Source of the DNA: Porticoccus sp.
GTDB taxonomy: Bacteria > Pseudomonadota > Gammaproteobacteria > Pseudomonadales > Porticoccaceae
Assembly: GCA_023263825.1 (NCBI GenBank)
Contig: JALQUJ010000173.1
Coordinates: 1 to 12,960, forward strand
Direction of reading: 5' to 3'
DNA: 12,960 nucleotides
Position numbers and translations under genes: made by a program. Of this stretch, positions 1 through 6,761 are shown piece after piece. Below the pieces are notes generated by a model. The model searched no databases. It was not told where the DNA came from and worked only from the letters and a program-made list of their open reading frames with translations. The stretch's first letter is position 1. The number at the start of each line of letters is the position of its first letter.

Positions 1-123
1 AACACACTCACCAATTACCAATGCTGTAACTTTTTTGGCCAGGCAATGATGGCAAATGCTTCAAAAAAGCATTGGATGCTCATCATTATTTACCACTCAA
101 ACCACATCCTCACGATTCCAAGA

Positions 124-147
124 AAACCTGCATTGGGAGGCAGGTTT
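124..147 (-). terminator. Weak intrinsic terminator candidate downstream of gloA
   Basis: A perfect 8-bp inverted repeat (AAACCTGC/GCAGGTTT) with an 8-base loop lies about 80 bases past the gloA stop. Read on the minus strand it runs into TTTTCTTGG, a short, imperfect U-tract. It is the only stem in the right place to end the gloA transcript, but the tract is weak, so it could be another kind of hairpin. Confidence 0.4.
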
Positions 148-155
148 GATAATTG

Positions 156-169
156 GTCTTGATCAAGAC
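156..169. repeat. Perfect 14-bp palindrome GTCTTGATCAAGAC
   Basis: The 14 bases are fully self-complementary with no spacer. The palindrome sits in the gene-free left end, nine bases from the preceding hairpin. It could be a binding site for a dimeric regulator of a gene beyond the left edge. It contains TTGAT and ATCAA overlapping at the centre, but not the four-base spacing of an FNR/ANR box. The regulator, if any, is unknown. Confidence 0.35.
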
Positions 170-227
170 AGTGTTAACAATACTTTTCGGCTATTGATTG
201 AATATGAATACTGACGACTATTTTTAT

Positions 228-611
228 TTACCCTTCGGATAACAGTTCTATTTTGTACCCATCGGGGTCTTCTACAAAAGCGATGACTGTCGAACCATGC
301 ATCATAGGCCCGGGTTCCCTGACAACATCACTACCAGCGGCTTTAATCCGATCACATGCGGCATAAACATCATCAACACCTATAGCTATGTGCCCATAAC
401 CGTTGCCGATATCATAACCAGTTATTTCCCAATTATGGGTCAATTCAAGCACTGTATTTTCTGATTCATCGCCATAACCTAGAAAAGCCAAGGTAAACTT
501 TCCTTCGGGAAAATCCTTACGTCTTAACAATTCCATACCCAATATATCCCTATAAAACGCTATGGATTTATCAAGGTCGCCCACCCTGATCATGGTATGT
601 AATAAGCGCAT
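228..611 (-). CDS. gloA: Lactoylglutathione lyase (glyoxalase I)
   Basis: This is a cytosolic metalloenzyme that converts the hemithioacetal of methylglyoxal and glutathione into S-lactoylglutathione, the first step of methylglyoxal detoxification. The 127-residue length is usual for the short, Ni-type bacterial enzyme. The four metal ligands of E. coli GloA are at identical positions: His5, Glu56, His74 and Glu122. The two betaalphabetabetabeta halves run from about 1-65 and 72-125, and the family signatures VGDLDKSIAFY and DPDGYKIELL are present. The ATG is preceded by AGGAG with eight bases of spacing. It is the last minus-strand gene on the left and appears to be a single-gene unit, because a terminator separates it from the small gene upstream. 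A 12-bp inverted repeat lies directly upstream of the ribosome binding site and may control expression. Identification is secure. Confidence 0.96.
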   Translation of the reverse strand: MRLLHTMIRVGDLDKSIAFYRDILGMELLRRKDFPEGKFTLAFLGYGDESENTVLELTHNWEITGYDIGNGYGHIAIGVDDVYAACDRIKAAGSDVVREPGPMMHGSTVIAFVEDPDGYKIELLSEG

Positions 612-625
612 TTTTTATCTCCTAG

Positions 626-653
626 GTACTCAGAATAGTAATATTCTGAGTAC
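626..653 (-). promoter_or_regulatory. 12-bp perfect inverted repeat in the gloA leader
   Basis: GTACTCAGAATA and TATTCTGAGTAC flank four bases (GTAA), and the element ends one base before the gloA AGGAG. A -10-like TATACT (minus strand, 666-671) lies just upstream and would put the repeat in the 5' leader as an RNA hairpin. Alternatively TTGATA and TATTCT could act as -35/-10, making the repeat an operator inside the promoter. The sequence shows the dyad but cannot choose between these readings. Confidence 0.6.
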
Positions 654-746
654 TATCAATTCTTAAGTATAATTCACCCTGTTTTAACATAACTTTTCCA
701 GGCGCCCGTTTATAAACACCTATCTGGCAGGACAAAAATAGTGCAT

Positions 747-776
747 AAAAAACCGGGAATAAACCCGGCCTTTTTT
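747..776 (-). terminator. Intrinsic terminator after the CcoN-like small gene
   Basis: CCGGG and CCCGG form a GC-rich stem around a six-base loop (753-768). The stem is flanked by six A on one side and, after CC, six T on the other. On the minus strand it follows the small gene's stop by about 22 bases and ends in six U. The symmetry would also let it stop plus-strand transcription. Confidence 0.85.
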
Positions 777-790
777 AAAATGATAAAGAG

Positions 791-952
791 CTAGTTGGTA
801 AAGACAGGGGCTGCTACATACTCCCATACTAAGACAGTACCTACCAAAACCACAACCACATACACTAGAGCCACAGTCATGATGGCAAACTGCTTCACTA
901 CCCTAGTGTTATAAACCGGTGTTTCTCCGGAAGTCCTGACATTGCTACTCAT
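791..952 (-). CDS. 53-residue single-helix membrane protein resembling the N-terminus of CcoN (cbb3 oxidase subunit I)
   Basis: I read a complete small gene here, ATG to TAG. A hydrophilic N-terminus of about 18 residues leads into one long transmembrane helix (about 21-46, rich in Val/Leu/Ala) and a short tail ending AAPVFTN. The stretch YNTRVVKQFAIMT closely resembles the start of proteobacterial CcoN proteins (YxYKVVRQFxxMT, from memory), where it precedes the first helix. No heme-ligand histidines are present, so it cannot be an oxidase. It is either a small accessory or assembly membrane protein or a stabilised fragment of ccoN. A GAGAAAA ribosome-binding-like sequence precedes the ATG, and a strong terminator follows the stop. 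Only 38 bases separate the ATG from the argG terminator, so its promoter is not obvious. The gene call is good; the function is unknown. Confidence 0.7.
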   Translation of the reverse strand: MSSNVRTSGETPVYNTRVVKQFAIMTVALVYVVVVLVGTVLVWEYVAAPVFTN

Positions 953-990
953 TTTGATTTTCTCGTAGTTAGTCCGGTGATTAAAAATCT

Positions 991-1027
991 AAAAAAGGGG
1001 TAGATGTGTTCTCTGCACGTCTACCCC
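991..1027 (-). terminator. Strong intrinsic terminator downstream of argG
   Basis: A 12-base stem (997-1008 with 1016-1027, one mismatch on the minus-strand RNA) encloses a 7-base loop and is followed on the minus strand by six U, then a further U-rich stretch. It lies about 70 bases past the argG stop. Confidence 0.9.
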
Positions 1028-1098
1028 TCAAGTATTATTCCCTAAGCACTCAACGCACATATTGATTTACGTCAAGTTGGCCATTGTCACAATCAAAA

Positions 1099-2319
1099 TC
1101 AACCCTGATTACGACCCTTATTGGCTGCTATTCTTAACCTCAAGGCATTGAGCTTGATGAAACCTTCGGCATCTTTTTGATCATAGGCTCCGGCATCGTC
1201 CTCAAAGGTAGCAATTTTTTCATCAAATAAACTATCTTCTGACTGACGACCAACAACAATAACATTGCCTTTATAGAGCTTCACTCTCACCTTACCATTC
1301 ACAACATCTTGAGTTTCATCAATCATTCCCTGAAGCATTTTTCGCTCGGGGGACCACCAATAACCGTTGTAAATGGTTTCTGCATATTTCGGCATCACAC
1401 TATCTTTCAAGTGGGCGGCTTCCCGATCCAATGTTAATGACTCAATGGCACGGTGAGCACGCAACATAATAGTGCCACCCGGTGTCTCATAACAACCACG
1501 AGACTTCATGCCAACGTAACGGTTTTCAACAATATCCAAACGACCAATACCGTTTTCACCACCCACCTTGTTGAGATAAGCCAAAACAGTCGCTGGGGAC
1601 ATGGGCTTATCATCAATAGCAACGATGTCACCTTTTTCGTAGGTCAGTTCAATGTAAGTTGGCTCATCCGGTGCATCTTCAGGAGACACACTCCAGCGCC
1701 ACATATCCTCTTCTGGCTCCGCCCAAGGGTCTTCCAAAATACCACCCTCGTAGGAAATATGAAGCAAGTTAGCATCCATAGAATAAGGTGACTTTTTCTT
1801 TTTGCCGGAAAAGTCGACAGGAATATTGTGGGTCTCACAGTAATCCATCAACTTTTCCCGAGAATTTAGATCCCATTCACGCCAAGGGGCAATCACCTCA
1901 ATGCCAGGCTTTAAAGCATAAGCACCCAATTCAAAACGAACCTGGTCATTACCCTTACCCGTAGCACCATGTGAAATAGCATCTGCTCCTGTTTCGTTAG
2001 CAATTTCAATCAGTCGCTTTGCAATCAGTGGTCTCGCAATAGAAGTTCCAAGCAGATATTCACCTTCATAAATAGTATTTGCCCTAAACATGGGGAACAC
2101 ATAATCCCGAACAAACTCTTCGCGAAGGTCGTCGATGTAAATTTCCTTAACACCCAACGCTTCAGCTTTAGCTCGAGCAGGTTCAACCTCCTCTCCCTGA
2201 CCAATATCAGCAGTGAATGTCACCACCTCACACTGATAAGTCTCTTGCAACCATTTAACGATAACTGAGGTATCCAAACCCCCTGAATAAGCTAAAACAA
2301 CTTTTTTGATGTCGGACAC
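1099..2319 (-). CDS. argG: Argininosuccinate synthase
   Basis: This cytosolic enzyme condenses citrulline and aspartate, using ATP, to argininosuccinate, the penultimate step of arginine synthesis. At 406 residues it fits the common short (type 1) family. The PP-loop nucleotide motif YSGGLDTS is at 11-18, and the GATGKGNDQVRFE substrate/ATP segment is near 118-130. The start codon is GTG (2317-2319), with AGGAG placed about seven to eight bases upstream. An ATG five bases earlier is out of frame and too close to that ribosome binding site. The gene stands alone, divergent from pyrC across 212 bases and ended by its own terminator. I looked for an ArgR box in the spacer and saw only a single half-like TGAAT, so arginine repression is not shown. 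In Pseudomonas aeruginosa argG also neighbours pyrC and rnt. Confidence 0.98.
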   Translation of the reverse strand: MSDIKKVVLAYSGGLDTSVIVKWLQETYQCEVVTFTADIGQGEEVEPARAKAEALGVKEIYIDDLREEFVRDYVFPMFRANTIYEGEYLLGTSIARPLIAKRLIEIANETGADAISHGATGKGNDQVRFELGAYALKPGIEVIAPWREWDLNSREKLMDYCETHNIPVDFSGKKKKSPYSMDANLLHISYEGGILEDPWAEPEEDMWRWSVSPEDAPDEPTYIELTYEKGDIVAIDDKPMSPATVLAYLNKVGGENGIGRLDIVENRYVGMKSRGCYETPGGTIMLRAHRAIESLTLDREAAHLKDSVMPKYAETIYNGYWWSPERKMLQGMIDETQDVVNGKVRVKLYKGNVIVVGRQSEDSLFDEKIATFEDDAGAYDQKDAEGFIKLNALRLRIAANKGRNQG

Positions 2320-2531
2320 GACATAACTCCTGATTGGAACAAATGTAAAAAAATAACGATGAATATAAAAAAACAGGTGTAAAAATTGGCCGCTATTCTA
2401 ATATGACCACGCTCAGTTTCACAGCTAACTCGGCATAATACTCAGTAAAATTCGCATATACCGGCTATAAAGCAACCCAGTATTACGGTAGCATTCGTTT
2501 CAGCAAAGCCCACCAAAAGCAAAAATCAACC

Positions 2532-3578
2532 ATGAATCAGACTTTACCGACCAAACTGACCATAACCCGACCAGACGATTGGCATGTCCACCTTCGGGAT
2601 AATGAAGCCCTACCCCATACAGTACCCGGCGCTGCCCGGTATTTTGGCCGCAGTGTCATCATGCCAAATTTGGTTCCACCCGTGCTGAACACCCAGCAAG
2701 CGCTGGACTACAGACAACGTATTCTTAACCGGCGCCCTACAGACTCAAACTGGCAACCATTAATGGTGCTTTACCTTACGGACAACACTCAGCCTGAAGA
2801 AATTTCACAGGCCAAAGCCTCAGGACAGGTATTTGCCTGTAAATATTACCCTGCCGGAGCAACAACTAATTCTGATTCAGGCGTTACCCAGCTCAGTAAT
2901 ATTTACCCTGTACTAGAACAAATGGAAAAAGAAGGGCTACCTCTGCTACTTCACGGTGAAGTCACATCGGCAGATATAGATATTTTTGATAGAGAAGCGG
3001 TCTTCATCGAACAACACCTACAAAAATTGGTAGTGGATTTCCCCAATTTAAAAATAGTTCTGGAACATATCACCACCCGTGAAGGTGCCCAGTTTGTTGC
3101 TCAAGCTTCCGAAAATGTGGCAGCAACCATTACGCCGCAGCATTTGTTATACAACCGCAATCACATGCTCGTGGGCGGTATAAAACCTCATTATTATTGT
3201 CTGCCCATTTTAAAACGCAATATCCACCAACAGGCACTCATAGAAGCGGCCATTAGCGGAAGCCCTAAATTTTTCCTTGGCACTGATTCTGCGCCCCACG
3301 CGACGGACAAGAAGGAGAATGCCTGTGGTTGTGCTGGCTGTTACTCCAACCATGCTGCAATAGAGCTCTATGCTGAAGCCTTTGAACAGGCTAACGCCCT
3401 GGACAAACTTGAAGGGTTTGCCAGCCATTTTGGCGCTGATTTTTACCAATTACCACGAAACAATGACACCATCACACTGGAAAAATCTGAATGGACCAGC
3501 CCGGCAAACCTACCCTTTAGCCATGGCACATTAACACCACTGGGTGGCGGAGAAATACGACAATGGCAAGTCCTATAA
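2532..3578 (+). CDS. pyrC: Dihydroorotase (class II, E. coli PyrC type)
   Basis: It catalyses the reversible cyclisation of carbamoyl-aspartate to dihydroorotate in de novo pyrimidine synthesis. The binuclear zinc site is complete: His18 and His20 (HVHLRD), carbamylated-lysine candidate Lys104 (CKYYPAGATTNS), His141 (LLHGEV), His179 (LEHITT) and Asp252 (GTDSAPHA). The 348 residues are typical of the class. The ATG has no clear Shine-Dalgarno sequence; the region before it is A-rich (AAAAGCAAAAATC), so initiation may depend on low structure. rnt starts 46 bases downstream on the same strand, which suggests cotranscription, and the pyrC-rnt pairing is conserved in Pseudomonas. No pyrimidine-responsive leader was recognisable. 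Confidence 0.97.
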   Translation: MNQTLPTKLTITRPDDWHVHLRDNEALPHTVPGAARYFGRSVIMPNLVPPVLNTQQALDYRQRILNRRPTDSNWQPLMVLYLTDNTQPEEISQAKASGQVFACKYYPAGATTNSDSGVTQLSNIYPVLEQMEKEGLPLLLHGEVTSADIDIFDREAVFIEQHLQKLVVDFPNLKIVLEHITTREGAQFVAQASENVAATITPQHLLYNRNHMLVGGIKPHYYCLPILKRNIHQQALIEAAISGSPKFFLGTDSAPHATDKKENACGCAGCYSNHAAIELYAEAFEQANALDKLEGFASHFGADFYQLPRNNDTITLEKSEWTSPANLPFSHGTLTPLGGGEIRQWQVL

Positions 3579-3624
3579 ATGGTAAACAACAAACAATGAC
3601 CAGTATTTACAAGGCAACCGGCTG

Positions 3625-4239
3625 ATGCACCCCCCTATTTCTCATCGATTCAGAGGATTTTTGCCCGTTGTTGTTGATGTAGAAACCGGCGGTTTTAATT
3701 CTGACACTGATGCACTGCTAGAAATTGCCGCAGTAACATTAACTATGGATGATGACGGTATTTTGATGCCAGATGAAACTATCTGCCATTCAGTCTTTCC
3801 CTTTGACGGTGCCAATATTGAACAAGCCGCCCTGGATATTACAGGCATTGACCCCAATGACCCCTACCGCATGGCACTGAATGAAGAAGAAGCCCTTAAT
3901 TCTGTCTTTCAACCTATTCGAAATGCCATCAAAGAAGCCCACTGTAATCGAGCTGTCATGGTTGCTCACAATGCACACTTTGATCTTGGCTTCGTGAATA
4001 CAGCGGTAACAAGAAACAATATAAAGCGTAACCCATTTCACCCATTTTCTTGTTTTGATACAGCTACACTGGCTGGCCTCGCCTATGGCCAAACTGTTCT
4101 CGCCAAGGCCTGTGAAGCAGCAGAAATAGAATTCAGCAATGGCAAAGCCCACTCAGCCGCTTATGATGCAGAAAAAACAGCCGATTTATTTTGTAGTATT
4201 GTTAACAGGTGGAAAGATCTCGGTGGCTGGAATAGATAA
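3625..4239 (+). CDS. rnt: Ribonuclease T (DEDDh 3'-5' exoribonuclease)
   Basis: RNase T removes the 3'-terminal CA end residues of tRNA (end turnover) and trims the 3' ends of stable RNAs. It acts as a cytosolic homodimer. The DEDDh catalytic set is visible: Asp18 and Glu20 (VVDVETGGF), Asp120 (HNAHFD), His176 and Asp181 (AHSAAYDAEKT). Each is five residues earlier than in E. coli RNase T because the N-terminal tail is shorter. The segment KRNPFHPFSCFDTATLAG and the C-terminal NRWKDLGGW are family hallmarks. The ATG overlaps the stop of a nine-codon upstream frame (TGATG at 3623-3627), and an AAGG lies ten bases before it. It follows pyrC closely and is probably in the same transcript. No terminator is seen after it. 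Confidence 0.97.
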   Translation: MHPPISHRFRGFLPVVVDVETGGFNSDTDALLEIAAVTLTMDDDGILMPDETICHSVFPFDGANIEQAALDITGIDPNDPYRMALNEEEALNSVFQPIRNAIKEAHCNRAVMVAHNAHFDLGFVNTAVTRNNIKRNPFHPFSCFDTATLAGLAYGQTVLAKACEAAEIEFSNGKAHSAAYDAEKTADLFCSIVNRWKDLGGWNR

Positions 4240-4263
4240 TACCAATCACGCACCATCACAACC

Positions 4264-4269
4264 TATAAT
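4264..4269 (+). promoter_or_regulatory. -10-like TATAAT ahead of the small membrane protein
   Basis: A perfect TATAAT lies 46 bases before the ATG of the downstream gene, in the 75-base gap after rnt. No recognisable -35 hexamer is at the right distance, so this is only a candidate promoter element. Confidence 0.3.
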
Positions 4270-4314
4270 TTGTAATACAACAAGAGTTACTGATATGAGA
4301 GAAGGGCGAGAACC

Positions 4315-4620
4315 ATGAACAGTAAAGCGAAAGCAATTCTTGCTCACATTACAATAATTGGCTGGGTCATTGCATTGATTCTCAATATGAATAACAGGGA
4401 AGAATTTGCTTCCTATTACATCAGGCAATACTTGGGAATAATGATCGCAGCTTTATTGGGCAACCTTGTTCTTACTATGATCAGCGGTACTCTAGCCATG
4501 GTTTGGGGTGTAATTGTTCTCGTGGTATGGCTTATGAGTTTAATTGGCGCCATTAGTGGCAAACAAAATGAAACACCCGTCATTGGGCACTTTTTTCAGG
4601 GGTGGTTTAAAGGGCTGTAG
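4315..4620 (+). CDS. Small three-helix membrane protein, DUF4870/Tic20-like
   Basis: A 101-residue inner-membrane protein of unknown function. Hydrophobic segments are at about 8-24, 41-57 and 58-81. Between the first and second is the segment EEFASYYIRQYLGIMI, which looks like the (H/Y)xxRQxLG signature of DUF4870/Tic20-like small membrane proteins. This assignment is from memory of the pattern and is moderate. The C-terminus NETPVIGHFFQGWFKGL is a soluble, aromatic and basic tail. AAGGG is nine bases before the ATG. It lies downstream of rnt on the same strand with a 75-base gap and a TATAAT-like element, so it may have its own promoter. It is convergent to the ferredoxin gene. Confidence 0.8.
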   Translation: MNSKAKAILAHITIIGWVIALILNMNNREEFASYYIRQYLGIMIAALLGNLVLTMISGTLAMVWGVIVLVVWLMSLIGAISGKQNETPVIGHFFQGWFKGL

Positions 4621-4647
4621 TCATAAGCAAGGCTAGCTCAATTAAAT

Positions 4648-4662
4648 AGAGCCACAAGCTCT
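4648..4662 (-). terminator. Weak hairpin in the convergent spacer
   Basis: AGAGC and GCTCT pair around a five-base loop, 30 bases past the ferredoxin stop. On the minus strand it is followed by ATTTAATTG rather than a true U-tract. It is the only stem I find between the two converging genes. Support as a terminator is low. Confidence 0.25.
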
Positions 4663-4691
4663 GTACACTCAAAACTTTTACCCCCCAATTA

Positions 4692-5012
4692 CTAATACTG
4701 CGATTCAGGCAACCTAACAACCAAACCATCCAGTTCTTCTGTCACCTTAATTTGACAACTTAGACGGCTTGTAGGCTGTGGATCCATAGCCATTTCAATC
4801 ATGGTCTTCTCTGTAGCACCCGCTTCACCTACCTTGCCAAACCAAGCTTCGTCTACATAACAGTGACAGGTCGCACAACTGCAAGAACCACCACACTCTG
4901 CCAAAATACCATCAATCATATTGTCTACAGCTCCTTGCATCACGGTACTTCCGACAGCTACATCAGCTTCGTATTCAGCACCATCTGCTTGAATATAATG
5001 AATAACTGGCAT
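4692..5012 (-). CDS. [2Fe-2S] ferredoxin, adrenodoxin/putidaredoxin type
   Basis: A soluble 106-residue one-electron carrier. The cluster ligands follow the vertebrate-type spacing C-x5-C-x2-C-x36-C: Cys40, Cys46, Cys49 and Cys86. The motif CGGSCSCATCHCYV is typical of ferredoxins that feed bacterial cytochromes P450. Isc-type Fdx also shares the spacing, but this gene lies with a reductase rather than with isc genes. AGAGG stands nine bases before the ATG. The gene is 52 bases downstream of the reductase on the same strand, so the two probably form one operon and work as a pair (NADH to FAD reductase to ferredoxin to oxygenase). The terminal oxygenase is not in this window. Confidence 0.92.
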   Translation of the reverse strand: MPVIHYIQADGAEYEADVAVGSTVMQGAVDNMIDGILAECGGSCSCATCHCYVDEAWFGKVGEAGATEKTMIEMAMDPQPTSRLSCQIKVTEELDGLVVRLPESQY

Positions 5013-5064
5013 TATTTATAACCTCTATATTTATATCGTCTAAAATTTGTTTAAGGCGCAATTT

Positions 5065-6339
5065 TCACTGAAGAAAGGTTTTGGGGTCAATGGATTCGTC
5101 AACCAACTTATCCGGGTCTACTATATCTCCACGACTCAATAATTTTTTTGCCACTAAAAACTCTTTGGGCCGATTCACACAATCAGCAGCTAACAGTTTA
5201 CCCTGCTTCAGGTACCAGGCGACAAAGCTCCTGCTATTTTTGTGATCCCCACGAATAACAACTTGATCAAAACCTTGGCTTAAACCCGCAATCTGCAATT
5301 TCAGATCATATTGATCTGACCAAAACCAGGGATAGCTGGCGTAAGGTAGGGATTGACCACAAATACTCGCAGCAACTGTTTTCGCCTGTTCCATTGCATT
5401 AGGCACAGATTCCAAACGTAATCTTCCATTTGTTAAGGAATCGGCAAGCAATGCATTGGGATGACTGGTACAGTCTCCAGCCGCAAAAATATTACTGACA
5501 GACGTTTGCCCAAACTCATCAACAACAATGCCATTATCTACAAGCAAGCCAGCTTCTTCGGCTAGTTCTACATTCGGCACTACACCTACACCAATAATCA
5601 CCAAATCTGCATCAAATCTCTCACCACTTTTGCAATGCACAACAGACACCTGCCCTTCTCCTTCAATATGACTCACTATTGAATCAATGTGTATCTGCAC
5701 TCCCTCCTCAGCATGAACACGCTGGTAAAACTCAGATACCTCTGGAGCAGTGACTCGGGCAAGCACCCTATCTTGCATTTCCAGTATTGTCACATGAACG
5801 CCTATCTTTCTCAGGGCAGCAGCTGTTTCCAATCCAATATAGCCGCCACCAACAATAACGACATTTGCACTATCGCCAGTGTTAACACTTTTTTTAGCGC
5901 GGCCTTTAATACCTGCATCTAACGTATGCTTTATACCTTTTACATCATCAATAGTTCTCAGGTAAAAAACACCTTCCAGCTCACTTCCGGGAATTGGAAT
6001 TTTTCTTGTCCGAGCGCCAGTGCACAAAGCCAACCGATCATAGCCAATGCTTTCTCCAGTACTCAGGGTTAATGTATTTTCTAAAGGGTTAAGCTTTACA
6101 ACTGTTTCATTCAGCTTGAAACTTATATCGTGCTGACCATAGGCTGACAAAGGACGAATCAAGATTTCATCATCCGTTTTTTTTCCGACCATAAACTCCT
6201 TGGAAAGTGGAGGCCGTTGATAGGGAATATAGGCTTCATCACCAATAATCAAAATCTCACCCTTCCACCCCTGCTTTCGTAAACTAGGTGCCAATTGTGC
6301 AGCCGCATGTCCAGACCCAATAATAATGACCTTTTGCAT
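5065..6339 (-). CDS. FAD-dependent NADH:ferredoxin reductase (putidaredoxin/rhodocoxin reductase type)
   Basis: This flavoprotein passes electrons from NAD(P)H to a [2Fe-2S] ferredoxin, most likely the one encoded just downstream. The N-terminal FAD Rossmann motif GSGHAA is at 8-13, and YQRPPLSKEF at 40-49 is characteristic of the family. A second dinucleotide motif, GGGYIG at 164-169, ends in Glu187 after the second strand (TILE), which favours NADH over NADPH. The second FAD motif IFAAGDC is at 284-290. At 424 residues it is slightly longer than many relatives; a Lys/Ser/Asn-rich stretch at about 143-158 looks like a surface insertion. GGGAGG lies ten bases before the ATG. It is divergent from maeB across the long AT-rich spacer and appears to head the two-gene operon. 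Confidence 0.94.
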   Translation of the reverse strand: MQKVIIIGSGHAAAQLAPSLRKQGWKGEILIIGDEAYIPYQRPPLSKEFMVGKKTDDEILIRPLSAYGQHDISFKLNETVVKLNPLENTLTLSTGESIGYDRLALCTGARTRKIPIPGSELEGVFYLRTIDDVKGIKHTLDAGIKGRAKKSVNTGDSANVVIVGGGYIGLETAAALRKIGVHVTILEMQDRVLARVTAPEVSEFYQRVHAEEGVQIHIDSIVSHIEGEGQVSVVHCKSGERFDADLVIIGVGVVPNVELAEEAGLLVDNGIVVDEFGQTSVSNIFAAGDCTSHPNALLADSLTNGRLRLESVPNAMEQAKTVAASICGQSLPYASYPWFWSDQYDLKLQIAGLSQGFDQVVIRGDHKNSRSFVAWYLKQGKLLAADCVNRPKEFLVAKKLLSRGDIVDPDKLVDESIDPKTFLQ

Positions 6340-6753
6340 ATCCTATAAACCTCCCTTAACCTGGCTAGAATATGACCATTTTTTCAAGAAGAAAAACTGA
6401 AATCATACCCAACTCGCCCCAAACAAGTGCATGCTATACAGGCTCAATTTGATACTTTTTGTAATAAAACTATTTTTCAAAAACAAAAGATAATTAAAAA
6501 TTAAAACTAAATAAAACATATAATTAAATATATAATATAACCTAAAATATTAAATATAACTCTGAAATCTCTTAAAACATTTATATTGATAAATCTACAA
6601 TATGTAGATAAACTACAAAATTACCACCCCTATAATTTGCATGGCAATCCTATGACAGGTCGCGTTAGAATAGCCGCCCAGCCTGGGGCACCGCTATAAA
6701 AGGTTATATGGGCTCCAAACAATCCCAGAACAAGCAAGCTATGAGAAGCAATA
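6340..6753. other. Gene-free spacer with an extremely AT-rich block, between divergent genes
   Basis: Within this 414-base spacer, bases 6481-6600 contain only 15 G or C in 120 (counted), far below the flanks. The block has many A/T tracts, suitable for an UP element, DNA bending or a silencer protein. At 6594-6608 is a small dyad, TCTACA-ATA-TGTAGA. A perfect TATAAT at 6631-6636 is a -10 candidate for maeB, without a convincing -35. From 6640 onward the composition is normal and seems to be the maeB leader. No gene longer than the short leader frame at 6708-6761 is visible. Confidence 0.6.
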
Positions 6754-6761
6754 ATGGTTGA
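6708..6761 (+). CDS. Possible 17-residue leader peptide overlapping the maeB start
   Basis: An ATG preceded by AAAAGG at about five bases opens a frame for MGSKQSQNKQAMRSNNG, whose TGA lies inside the first codons of maeB (overlap 6754-6761, different frame). Its ribosome binding site is at least as good as that of maeB (GAGAAG). Translation here could couple to or limit maeB initiation. The peptide itself resembles nothing I know, and a chance frame of this length is quite possible. Confidence 0.25.
   Translation: MGSKQSQNKQAMRSNNG

Noticed and set aside
55..73. Hairpin AATGCTT/AAGCATT with a five-base loop
   Set aside because: AT-rich and short, with no U-tract after it on either strand and no gene end nearby; easily a chance stem.
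1..162. An open plus-strand frame running from the left edge to a TGA at 160-162, about 53 codons
   Set aside because: The translation (rich in Asn, His and Lys, with repeated Met) does not look like a conserved protein, and it runs through the terminator-like hairpin. It is too weak to call as a gene end.
1453..1791. 112-codon plus-strand frame antisense to argG
   Set aside because: It lies wholly within a well-supported gene, has no recognisable protein features and no ribosome binding site. It is a shadow frame, as are the other antisense frames inside pyrC, rnt, maeB, the reductase and the porin.
2320..2531. Possible ArgR box or pyrimidine-control leader between argG and pyrC
   Set aside because: Only a half-like TGAATATAA is present; no paired ARG box and no C-tract/hairpin leader typical of pyrimidine control. 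I cannot support a regulatory call.
4294..4317. Seven-codon frame ending at the ATG of the small membrane protein
   Set aside because: Too short, with its start inside the ribosome binding region of the real gene. No evidence beyond a chance ATG.
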